A DNA stretch of 52,024 bases, from positions 1 through 52,024 of the forward strand of contig JAFRHL010000008.1 of assembly GCA_017433295.1 (NCBI GenBank). Reading direction: 5' to 3'. The position numbers were made by a program, and so were the translations under genes. The notes under the pieces were generated by a model. The model saw nothing but the letters and a program-made list of their open reading frames with translations. It had not been told where the DNA came from and made no database searches. How positions within the stretch are numbered: the stretch's first letter is position 1; the number at the start of each line of letters is the position of its first letter. The stretch is from Eubacterium sp. GTDB lineage: Bacteria > Bacillota > Clostridia > Lachnospirales > Lachnospiraceae. Below, in pieces: positions 8,438 to 16,700 of the stretch.

Positions 8438-9926
8438 CCGCCGCGGCTGCGACAGCGTCGTAGTGCCGTTTCCATTTGCTGTTTAAGAGCAGTGGCGGGG
8501 CAGCAGGACTGCTTCCGTCGGCAGATATGACATAGCTGGGATTTACCGGGTAGCGGGCGGCGAAGCCGACCTGATAGTCGGCCAGATGGTCGGCCAGGAC
8601 CAGGGCCTGCCGTCTGCTTATGAGCTGCTTTGCGTTCTTGCAGCTGTCATCCGGAAGAAGGCCGGATTTTACAAATATGGCAAAGGCTTCTTTTTCGTTT
8701 TCATCCAGATAATCTGTGTTGCTGCACTGGGAAAGGATCTCTTTGATCTCCTCATCGGGCAGATGGGAGGGATACAGGTCCTGGATAAGGGATGCAGCTT
8801 TGGCGGCGGTAACGCTGCCTTTTTTATTTTCGGAGGCAAAGCAGTTCGCTGTATAGCCCAGGGCCGGATTGCCTTCCGTGGCATCGATGACTTTTATCAT
8901 TCTTGCCAGCTGGGTCCTGTTGACAGGAAGAGCGGGGTGGTAACGTCCGTCTCCACTGATGGGGAAAATGTGAAGGGAAGCATAGTTGTCAAAAAGGGGT
9001 CGTATGTCTGATGCCCTGACGTCGTCGCATTTTCCGGTAAGCTCCAGCTTTCCCCGGTCATATTGTTTAAAGGTATAATTTAATAGTTTTCGGATGCCGG
9101 CAAAGGTGCTTTCCTTGCTGACATTTCCAAAGTAGGCGCAGATCACTTCATGACCGTCATTGTCAGTCGCGGTGGCGATGAATACATGTCCGGCGGCGTT
9201 GGTGGTGCCGGATTTGGAGCCGATGATGGTGTAACGGCTTCTGTTGTAGGGAACAATGCCCCGGATAAACCAGTTGGTGCTGTTGGCATCGATATCCTGG
9301 CCGGAAGTGGTCTGGTAATGAGATTTTCTTACGGTTTCCCGTATCATGGGCATTGCCATGGCATAGCGGGTGATCAGGCCCATCTCCCGGGCGGTGGCGT
9401 AGGTTTCGTTAAATCCGGCGCCGATGTCGGATCCCACCGGGTTATCAAAATGGGTCTGTGTAAGGCCCAGCTCCCGGCATTTGGCGTTCATGGCCTCCAC
9501 GCAGGCATCCTTGGAACCGAATACGCCCACAGCCAGGGAATCTGTTGCGTCTGCCGCTGAGGAGACAAGGCTTAAAGAGAGCAGATCCCTGAAGGTGAAC
9601 TTCTTTCCGGGGGCCAGTCCCAGACAAAAGGTACCATAAGTGGTCCCCCCAAGAACTTCCGAGCTGGTTTTGATCTTTGAATTCACATCTCCGTTTTCAA
9701 TACAGACGATGGCTGTCATAAGCTTTGCGGTGCTGGCAGGATAGATTACCTTGTCTTCGTCCTGGCCGAAAAGCACTTCGCCGCTTCCTGCGTCCATTAC
9801 AACGTAAGAATGGCACGTCATCTTTGGGGCTTTTACCGCGGCAAATGTCCTGTCCTGGAACAGCAGGCATGTCAGCATGATCAGGAGGACAGCTGCCGGG
9901 ATAGTCAGTTTTGTTCTTTTACTCAA
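8421..9926 (-). CDS. dacA: D-alanyl-D-alanine carboxypeptidase (penicillin-binding protein 5 / peptidase S11 family)
   Basis: 501 residues from a TTG at 9926, preceded by AAGGAGA; an ATG at 9965 is in frame but lacks a ribosome binding site. A signal peptide (LTIPAAVLLIMLTCLLFQDRTFA) precedes the S11 domain, which trims D-Ala from peptidoglycan stem peptides. The nucleophile motif STAK is intact at residues 65-68 and the third motif reads KSG (KSGTTNAAGH). The second motif, normally S-x-N in the context SGNDA, here reads SAADA, so the conserved Asn is replaced by Ala. After residue 310 the usual membrane-anchor helix is absent; instead there is a Cys-poor tail with NRTQLARMIKV and ISRRQALVLADHLA segments reminiscent of S-layer homology repeats. 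Catalytic competence is therefore less certain than the family. Confidence 0.9.
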   Translation of the reverse strand: MSKRTKLTIPAAVLLIMLTCLLFQDRTFAAVKAPKMTCHSYVVMDAGSGEVLFGQDEDKVIYPASTAKLMTAIVCIENGDVNSKIKTSSEVLGGTTYGTFCLGLAPGKKFTFRDLLSLSLVSSAADATDSLAVGVFGSKDACVEAMNAKCRELGLTQTHFDNPVGSDIGAGFNETYATAREMGLITRYAMAMPMIRETVRKSHYQTTSGQDIDANSTNWFIRGIVPYNRSRYTIIGSKSGTTNAAGHVFIATATDNDGHEVICAYFGNVSKESTFAGIRKLLNYTFKQYDRGKLELTGKCDDVRASDIRPLFDNYASLHIFPISGDGRYHPALPVNRTQLARMIKVIDATEGNPALGYTANCFASENKKGSVTAAKAASLIQDLYPSHLPDEEIKEILSQCSNTDYLDENEKEAFAIFVKSGLLPDDSCKNAKQLISRRQALVLADHLADYQVGFAARYPVNPSYVISADGSSPAAPPLLLNSKWKRHYDAVAAAAATQTP

Positions 9927-9950
9927 AATATCTTCTCCTTTTCTTTTCCT

Positions 9951-10011
9951 AAGTGATATTGCCATCTGGTTTTCTTAAGTGAAACTACCGGTTATTTAAT
10001 TAAGTGATACT
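9951..10011 (-). promoter_or_regulatory. Three spaced direct repeats upstream of dacA
   Basis: AAGTGATATT (9951), AAGTGAAACT (9977) and AAGTGATACT (10002) recur every 25-26 bases in the gap between the dacA start and the end of the upstream gene. The spacing resembles repeated protein-binding sites. No convincing -35/-10 pair is seen here on the minus strand, so dacA may be read from upstream. Confidence 0.4.
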
Positions 10012-10016
10012 ATCAT

Positions 10017-10817
10017 TTATGAAAAATGCCTTTGGAATCTGACTTCATCACTAAAGCTCCGGTCCTGCCTGGCCAGTGCCTCGTACAAGCTTGTGATCAT
10101 GTGTGCGCATTCCTTCTGGCAGCCCGCGTAAAGCTTGTCCAGATGGTGAATGGTGTCAATATTTTTGGGATTAATATTCTTTTTTACGAAATAATGCTGA
10201 TAGTTATAATTCCTCAGAAATAAAGAGTTGGTCAGGGCGGCCAGGTGGCTGGTGACTCCAAATGAAGAACGGAACAGGTGGTTAAGTACCAGCTTCATAT
10301 CCATAAGGCTGTTTTTCATTTGCAGGGGGGTAAGATCATAATAGGGGGCGATCACCCGGCAGTATTCCGGTCTGGGGTAGATGTGGCGGGCCACAAGATG
10401 ACTAACGGGGTTTAAATGGTCGCGCTGCATCATCACGCTGTCCCAGTCCCGCTCGATCTCAGCGTGGCATACGCCGGTTTCCCTGATCCTCCTTCTTATG
10501 TAGGGATGGCAGGTGCTGTCCAGGATAAAATGGGTCATAAATCCTGCCAGATAGGCAAAGGCGGCCTTCTTTTGGGGCTGGTCCTCAAAAACGGTGAATG
10601 CGTGGTCAAGAAATGTCTTCATGGGTTCTTTATGCACCTTTACACCGTACTGATTGATCCTGTTCTTGCAGAAGGCCCTGTAATAAAACAGGATATCCGG
10701 GCCGTGTACACCGATGTTATAATAATCCTCCAGCGGCTCGATGAGTCCCTGGAGTTTTATTGGCAGAAGGTTCTTTACCTCCTGTCCAAATACATAATGG
10801 GTATATGTGGTTGGCAT
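10017..10817 (-). CDS. Zinc-dependent phospholipase C-like protein
   Basis: 266 residues from the ATG at 10817, preceded by AGGAGG; the frame stays open to 10892 but that extension is translated from a hairpin repeat and is unlikely to be used. The start MPTTYTHYVFGQEV, followed by DYYNIGVHGPDILFYY and AYLAGFMTHFILDSTCHPYI, matches the Zn_dep_PLPC family, whose many His and Asp residues bind zinc (His7, the HGPD and HFILD-type motifs). There is no signal peptide, unlike secreted alpha-toxins, so a cytosolic role is likely; the substrate is unknown. It is upstream of dacA on the same strand, with a 90-base gap. Confidence 0.85.
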   Translation of the reverse strand: MPTTYTHYVFGQEVKNLLPIKLQGLIEPLEDYYNIGVHGPDILFYYRAFCKNRINQYGVKVHKEPMKTFLDHAFTVFEDQPQKKAAFAYLAGFMTHFILDSTCHPYIRRRIRETGVCHAEIERDWDSVMMQRDHLNPVSHLVARHIYPRPEYCRVIAPYYDLTPLQMKNSLMDMKLVLNHLFRSSFGVTSHLAALTNSLFLRNYNYQHYFVKKNINPKNIDTIHHLDKLYAGCQKECAHMITSLYEALARQDRSFSDEVRFQRHFS

Positions 10818-10850
10818 GATTGCTGCCTCCTTCCTGGTGGGCTGACGCCT

Positions 10851-10887
10851 GGCTCGCGCGAAATCGCCGGGACGATTTCGATTGATT
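10851..10887 (+). repeat. Hairpin repeat, copy 1 (GCGCGAAATCG family)
   Basis: A 37-base block that recurs at 13596-13632 with a single mismatch. Its centre folds as CGAAATCG-CCGGGA-CGATTTCG. It lies in the 5' leader of the phospholipase-like gene, on the opposite strand. Confidence 0.8.
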
Positions 10888-10890
10888 ACC

Positions 10891-10919
10891 ATTGTAACAT
10901 AAGACGGGATGTCGGAAAA
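10891..10919 (-). promoter_or_regulatory. Possible promoter of the phospholipase-like gene
   Basis: On the minus strand an extended -10 TGTTACAAT (core at 10891-10896) is paired with a weak -35 (TTTTCC) 17 bases upstream. Transcripts from it would carry the hairpin repeat in the leader. Confidence 0.35.
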
Positions 10920-10963
10920 GGGAAAATTAACAGGAAGATTTTTCCCTGAATTTTCAAAATTGT

Positions 10964-10992
10964 TTGCGTCTTAGGGAAGAAACTGGTATAAT
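10964..10992 (+). promoter_or_regulatory. Promoter of the phosphofructokinase gene
   Basis: TTGCGT (10964-10969), a 17-base spacer and an extended -10 TGGTATAAT (TATAAT at 10987-10992). The leader is about 100 bases long, with AGGAGG just before the ATG at 11098. Confidence 0.7.
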
Positions 10993-11097
10993 ACCTAACT
11001 GTACGCTGATACAGCGTTCAGGCCCATGCCCCTGTTGACAGGCAGCGGTAAGGCAATAGTGTATGTATTGAAATATTATTTAGGAGGTAATAAACAT

Positions 11098-12342
11098 ATG
11101 AAAGGTAATGTTATCGTTGGACAGTCCGGCGGTCCCACAGCTGTAATCAACTCCAGTCTTGCAGGTGTCATCAAGGCAGCCTGGAGCCTTGGCGCAGGTA
11201 AAGTATATGGTATGCATCATGGTATTGAGGGCTTCTTAAAAGAAGATCTTATTGATATTGCTGACTATATCACCGATCCTTCCGATCTTTCCCTGTTAAA
11301 GAGAACCCCTTCTGCATTCCTGGGATCCTGCCGTTATAAACTGCCGCCCATCGAAGGCAATGAGGAAGTCTATGATAAGATGTTTGCCATCATGGACAAG
11401 TATGACATCGAGTATTTCCTTTACATCGGTGGAAATGACTCCATGGACACCATCAAGATGTTATCTGATTACGCTTCTGCCCACGACAAGAAGCAGAAGT
11501 TTATGGGCGTGCCCAAGACCATTGACAATGACCTGCCCCTGACAGACCATACACCGGGTTATGGTTCCGCGGCAAAATATATCGCCACATCCATGAAGGA
11601 GATCATCCGTGACAACGAGAGCTTCGGCGCTTCCAAGCCTACCATCTGTATCGTTGAGATCATGGGCCGTCATGCTGGCTGGCTGACAGCAGCTTCCGCC
11701 TTATCCAAGGATGCTGACTGTGACGGACCGGACCTGATCTATCTTCCCGAGGTGACATTTGATGTAAATAAGTTCATGGCCAAGGTTAAGGAACTGGCAG
11801 CAGTAAAGAGTTCCGTGGTTATCGCGGTTTCCGAGGGTGTGAAGGTGGCAGACGGCCGCTTCGTATGTGAGCTTGGAGCCAGCAATGATTATGTGGACGC
11901 TTTTGGCCATAAGCAGCTTTCCGGCTGTGCTTCCTACCTGGCTAACCTTGTTACCGCCGAGACAGGCCTTAAGTCCCGTGCCATCGAGTTCTCCACCCTG
12001 CAGAGATGTGCTACCCACATGGCTTCCCGCATAGATATCGACGAGGCTTACAATGTCGGCTACGTAGCCTGCCAGGCAGCCATGAACGGTGAGACAGGAC
12101 AGATGATCATCATCCAGATCAGGAGCCGGGAGCCCTATATGGTGGATTACAACAGGTACGACATCCATGAGATTGCAAATGTGGAAAGAAAAGTTCCCAA
12201 GGACTGGATCATTAATGACGGAACCTATGTAAGCCAGAAGTATCTGGACTATGCACATCCACTGATTATCGGAAACATTCTTCCCTATTATGCCAGCGGC
12301 CTGCCAAAGCATCTTACCCTTAAGAATAAGAAGAAACATTAA
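11098..12342 (+). CDS. 6-phosphofructokinase, pyrophosphate-type signature
   Basis: 414 residues from the ATG at 11098, which follows a strong AGGAGG; an ATG at 11026 is in frame but unsupported. It phosphorylates fructose 6-phosphate in glycolysis. The motif equivalent to the ATP-site GGDGS reads GGNDS (111-115), and the catalytic loop reads PKTIDND with Lys140 where ATP enzymes have Gly (PGTIDND). An Asp after the Gly-Gly and this Lys are the accepted marks of pyrophosphate-dependent enzymes. The MGRHAGWL motif for the sugar phosphate is intact. The length is nearer to clostridial PPi enzymes than to the 320-residue ATP form. The donor is inferred, not shown. Confidence 0.93.
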   Translation: MKGNVIVGQSGGPTAVINSSLAGVIKAAWSLGAGKVYGMHHGIEGFLKEDLIDIADYITDPSDLSLLKRTPSAFLGSCRYKLPPIEGNEEVYDKMFAIMDKYDIEYFLYIGGNDSMDTIKMLSDYASAHDKKQKFMGVPKTIDNDLPLTDHTPGYGSAAKYIATSMKEIIRDNESFGASKPTICIVEIMGRHAGWLTAASALSKDADCDGPDLIYLPEVTFDVNKFMAKVKELAAVKSSVVIAVSEGVKVADGRFVCELGASNDYVDAFGHKQLSGCASYLANLVTAETGLKSRAIEFSTLQRCATHMASRIDIDEAYNVGYVACQAAMNGETGQMIIIQIRSREPYMVDYNRYDIHEIANVERKVPKDWIINDGTYVSQKYLDYAHPLIIGNILPYYASGLPKHLTLKNKKKH

Positions 12343-12357
12343 TACAAAGGTATAAAA

Positions 12358-13053
12358 ATGTACAAATTATTATTTTGGGCGGCGGTATTGCCGCCTCTCT
12401 TCCTGATGTGGAAGGTCTACCAGATGGATAAAATAGAAAAAGAACCCATCGGGCTTCTGGTAAAGCTCTGCATCCTGGGTGCAGTCGCCTGCATCCCCGC
12501 AGGACTTATCGAGAATGCCCTGGAAGAAGGTCTTTTAAAGAACCTGATTGCCCCTTCGTCCATCCTGTACGCGGCCATCGCCAATTTCATAATCGTTGCC
12601 GGTGCTGAAGAGGGACTGAAGTATCTGGTGCTGAAAAAGCTAACCTGGAATAATCCCGCATTTGATCACCGTTTTGACGCAGTGGTCTACTCTGTTGCCA
12701 CCACCCTGGGCTTTGCCGCTCTGGAAAATGTCCTGTATGTCACAGGAGGAGGAATGTCCGTCGCCCTGTCAAGAGCCCTTCTCTCCATCCCGGGCCACTG
12801 CATTTTCGGCATATATATGGGCTATTATTACGGGATGGCCAAACAGTACAGTCTCGCCGGAGACGTGGCGGGAGAGAAACGCTTTCTAAGAAAGGCAATT
12901 TTCCAGCCCCTGCTGCTTCACGGCTTCTATGATTTCTGCCTGAGCACAGGATATGATATATTTATCCTGGTATTTTTCGTATACATTATCATTCTGGATG
13001 TCAAAGCCTACCGGAGGATTAAAAAGCTGGCGGCAGAGGATTACAGGATGTGA
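12358..13053 (+). CDS. PrsW-type intramembrane metalloprotease
   Basis: 231 residues with about seven membrane segments. The PrsW family motifs are present: AGAEEGLKYLVLKK with the Glu-Glu pair, FDAVVYSVATTLGFAALENVLY with the second Glu and Asn, and ALLSIPGHCIFGIYMGYYYG with the His. In Bacillus subtilis PrsW cuts the anti-sigma factor RsiW; no sigma or anti-sigma gene is near here, so the substrate is unknown. It starts 16 bases after the phosphofructokinase stop with a weak AAAGG site, so it is probably co-transcribed with it and ends at the terminator at 13101-13139. Confidence 0.88.
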   Translation: MYKLLFWAAVLPPLFLMWKVYQMDKIEKEPIGLLVKLCILGAVACIPAGLIENALEEGLLKNLIAPSSILYAAIANFIIVAGAEEGLKYLVLKKLTWNNPAFDHRFDAVVYSVATTLGFAALENVLYVTGGGMSVALSRALLSIPGHCIFGIYMGYYYGMAKQYSLAGDVAGEKRFLRKAIFQPLLLHGFYDFCLSTGYDIFILVFFVYIIILDVKAYRRIKKLAAEDYRM

Positions 13054-13100
13054 TAAACTATAAATAGACGCCGGGGTCCGGTCCCGGCTGGTATAAGCAT

Positions 13101-13139
13101 AAAAGAACGGAGTAAATCTAATATTGCTCCGTTCTTTTT
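13101..13139 (+). terminator. Rho-independent terminator of the pfk-prsW transcript
   Basis: A 12-base perfect stem (AAAAGAACGGAG with CTCCGTTCTTTT), a 14-base loop and a T run. It may serve both strands because an A run precedes the stem. Confidence 0.85.
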
Positions 13140-13223
13140 GATTTCTGGTTCTTTTTTCATTCAGTTTAAACAGTGTGGCCGCCTTTCGGACGTTTGAAAC
13201 AAAAGTAGCTGAAGAGTTACTTT

Positions 13224-13418
13224 TTATAATTTTTCCTCCACAATCTTATCATACAGATCAAGGTCGCAGAATTCCTTGTTGGTGAAGTGTGCGCAGTTTG
13301 TGCAGCTGGGGATTTCAGATTCCCGGGTTGAGTTTACGGGTGCGTAGGGCTGGGCGGTCCTGCGGTATTCGCTGCATTTTTCTGCGACCTTCTGGTAAGT
13401 GTTAAGTGATGCTCTCAT
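13224..13418 (-). CDS. Small cysteine-motif protein, function unknown
   Basis: 64 residues with a perfect AGGAGG ten bases before the ATG, which is the main reason to accept it. The N-terminal half is a charged helix (NTYQKVAEKCSEYRRTAQPY). The C-terminal half has CTNCAHFTNKEFC, a CxxC followed eight residues later by a third Cys, with a His between, suggesting a small zinc or iron-sulfur site. No family is recognised. It stands alone on the minus strand between two plus-strand transcripts. Confidence 0.7.
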   Translation of the reverse strand: MRASLNTYQKVAEKCSEYRRTAQPYAPVNSTRESEIPSCTNCAHFTNKEFCDLDLYDKIVEEKL

Positions 13419-13730
13419 ATATTTAGTCCTCCTTGTTTGTTATAAGGTAAGTATGGCCCTTTTACAGAAAAATATCCATTTTCTTTGATTTGTGGTGGGA
13501 AATAAAAGAAAAAAATGTTATGATATATGAAATGGGGAAGATTTTTAATCTCAGAGGCAGAGCCCGGCAAAGGAAGGCAGCTAAAACTGCCGCCGGGCTC
13601 GCGCGAAATCGCCGGGGCGATTTCGATTGATTTTTTCATCGGGAGATGGAAGTCGGGACCCGCAGCAGTCAGCGTAAACAGGCCCTGGAGGAAAGAGGTC
13701 AGGGCATGAGTGATACATTTGGAGGTAAAC
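13419..13730 (+). other. Region upstream of purL, with structured repeats
   Basis: 312 bases without a gene. It holds an A-rich stretch and TATGAT at 13519, but no good -35. From 13547 to 13632 there is a structured repeat block: GCCCGGC (13562-13568) pairs with GCCGGGC (13592-13598) around an inner GGCAG/CTGCC stem, and this is followed by the hairpin repeat copy 2. No purine riboswitch was recognised. Confidence 0.55.
13596..13632 (+). repeat. Hairpin repeat, copy 2 (GCGCGAAATCG family)
   Basis: It matches 10851-10887 in 36 of 37 bases and carries the same CGAAATCG/CGATTTCG stem. Here it is followed by six T's, so it could attenuate transcription into purL. Confidence 0.8.
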
Positions 13731-16700
13731 ATGAGTCAGGTTAAAAGAGTTTATGTTGAAAAGAAACCGGATTATGCGGTAAAAGCGAAGGAGCTTCTTT
13801 CTGAGCTTCGCTCTTACCTGTCCCTGGGCGGATTGACCGGGGTTCGCCTGCTGATCCGCTATGATGTGGAGAATGTCTCGGAGGAGACATGGCAGATGGC
13901 GCTGGGGACGGTTTTTTCTGAGCCGCCGGTGGACAGTTTGTATGAGGGCACCTTCCCCCGGGAGGAGGATGACAGGGTCTTCAGTGTGGAGTTCCTTCCG
14001 GGACAGTTTGACCAGAGGGCGGATTCGGCGGAACAGTGCTTAAAGCTTTTAAATGAGTCGGAGGAGCCGGTGATCCGTTCTGCCATTACCCATGTGCTTC
14101 ATGGGGAGATCTCCGATGAAGATTTTGAAAGGGTGAAGGCCTATTGTATTAATCCGGTGGATTCCAGGGAGACGGACGAAGCCCTGCCTGAGACCCTCAT
14201 CATGGCCTACGATGAGCCCGATGATGTAAAGATATTTGACGGTTTTAAGGAAATGCCGGAAACAGAGCTCAGGGCCCTTTATGATTCGCTGGGCCTTGCC
14301 ATGACATTTAAGGATTTCCTTCATATACAGAATTATTACAGGCAGGATGAGAAGAGGGATCCTTCCATGACCGAGATCCGGGTGCTGGATACCTACTGGT
14401 CCGATCACTGCCGCCATACTACATTTTCCACGGAGCTTAAGGACATTGTCTTTGAGGAAGGCTATTTTAAGCCCCTGTTTGAGAAGACATTTGATGAGTA
14501 CAGGAATGACCGGGCGGATGTGTATAAAGACCGGAAGGACAAGTTTATCTGCCTGATGGACCTGGCCCTGATGGGAGCTAAAAAGCTTAAGAAGGACGGG
14601 ATCCTTGACAATATGGAAGAAAGCGACGAGATCAATGCCTGCAGCATTGTTGTGCCGGTGGAGGTGGATGGTTCCACGGAGGAGTGGCTGATCAGCTTTA
14701 AGAATGAGACCCACAACCATCCCACGGAGATCGAGCCCTTCGGAGGGGCCGCCACCTGTCTCGGGGGTGCCATCAGGGATCCCCTGTCAGGGCGTTCCTA
14801 TGTTTACCAGGCCATGCGGGTGACGGGCTGCGCGGATCCTACGGTCCCCTTATCAGAGACCATGGAAGGCAAGCTGCCCCAGAGGAAGCTTACCACAGGC
14901 GCCGCCCACGGATACAGCTCCTACGGCAACCAGATAGGTCTGGCCACCGGGCTGGTGGATGAGATATATCATCCGGGTTATGTGGCCAAGAGGATGGAGA
15001 TCGGTGCCGTCATGGGCGCGGCCCCCAGGAAGAATGTGATCCGGGAGACCTCCGATCCGGGAGATATCATCGTCCTTCTGGGCGGGCGGACCGGCCGGGA
15101 CGGCTGCGGCGGGGCGACAGGCTCCTCCAAGGCCCATACCACTGAGTCCATTGATACCTGCGGTGCGGAAGTGCAGAAAGGAAATCCGCCCACGGAGCGC
15201 AAGATCCAGAGGCTTTTCAGGAGAGAAGAGGTCAGCCGCCTTATTAAGAAATGTAATGATTTTGGCGCAGGCGGTGTGTCGGTGGCCATTGGAGAGCTGG
15301 CAGACGGCCTTTCCATTGACCTGGACAAGGTGCCCAAGAAATATGCGGGCCTCGACGGTACGGAGCTGGCCATCTCCGAGTCCCAGGAGCGTATGGCTGT
15401 GGTCCTTGATCCCAAAGATGTGGATCAGTTCCTTTTATATGCCGCAGAGGAGAATCTGGAGGCTGTTCCCGTGGCCGTGGTTACGGAAGAGAAACGGCTG
15501 GTGATGACCTGGAGGGGAAAGGAGATCGTGAATCTTTCCCGGGCTTTCCTGGATACCAACGGGGCCCATCAGGAGACCAGTGTGACAGTGACCATGCCGG
15601 ATGAGAAGGATTGTTATTATAACAAGCCGGCAGTCGGCGCATTTGCCGGAGAAAGAGCCGCCGCGGCATCCGATGAAAGAGCCGCCGCAGCATCCGGAGA
15701 TAAGGAGCCGGCCCTGCGTTCCTTATTAGAGACCACCCTCTCTGACCTGAACATTTGCTCCAGGAAGGGACTTGTGGAAATGTTTGACAGCTCCATCGGG
15801 GCCTCCACGGTGACCATGCCCTTCGGAGGAAAGACCCAGCTGACTCCGGTCCAGACCATGATCGCCAAGGTGCCGGCCCTTTCCGGAAAGACGGACCTTG
15901 CCACCATGATGTCCTATGGATTTGATCCCTATCTGTCAAGCTGGAGTCCTTACCATGGGGCAGTTTACGCAGTGTTACAGTCCGTTTCCAAGATCGTGGC
16001 GGCGGGCGGCGACTATAAGAAGATCCGCCTCACCTTCCAGGAGTATTTTGAGAAGCTGGGACAGGATCCCGGGCGCTGGGGCAAGCCCTTTGCCGCCCTG
16101 CTGGGTTCCTACAGTGCCCAGAAGGGATTTAAGATTCCTTCCATCGGGGGAAAAGACAGTATGTCAGGCTCCTTCGAGGATATAGATGTTCCCCCCACTC
16201 TGGTTTCCTTTGCCGTGGATTACATGAACGCGGCTGATGTGGTGACCCCGGAGTTTAAAAAGGCAGGCCATGACATTTTCTGCGTGGATATTCCATTTGA
16301 TGAGTACGGAATTCCAGATTATGAGGAGGCCGGCAGGATCTATGATGAGATCCACGGCCTGATGGCAGAGGGAAAGGTTTTTGCGGCCTATGCACTGGGA
16401 GCCGGCGGAATGGCGGAAGGCATTGCCAAGATGGCCTTTGGAAATGAGCTGGGAGTGGACCTTTCTTCAGAACTGCAAATAGAAGAATTGGCCCGGAAGC
16501 GGTATGGTTCTTTATTAATAGAGATGGCGGAGGGTGCCGGAGAGCTTCCGGGGCTCTATATCGGAAGGATCACGGAGGAACCGGTGATCAAGGGCTTTGG
16601 CGAGGAGATCGGCCTTGCTGAGCTGATAAAGACCTGGCAGGCACCTCTGGAATCTGTCTTCCCGACCCAGACCGGGGCGGAAGCGGCAAGCTGCGAGCGG

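Noticed and set aside
10818-10892. N-terminal extension of the phospholipase-like protein
   Set aside because: The extra 25 residues come from the hairpin repeat, and AGGAGG is placed for the ATG at 10817.
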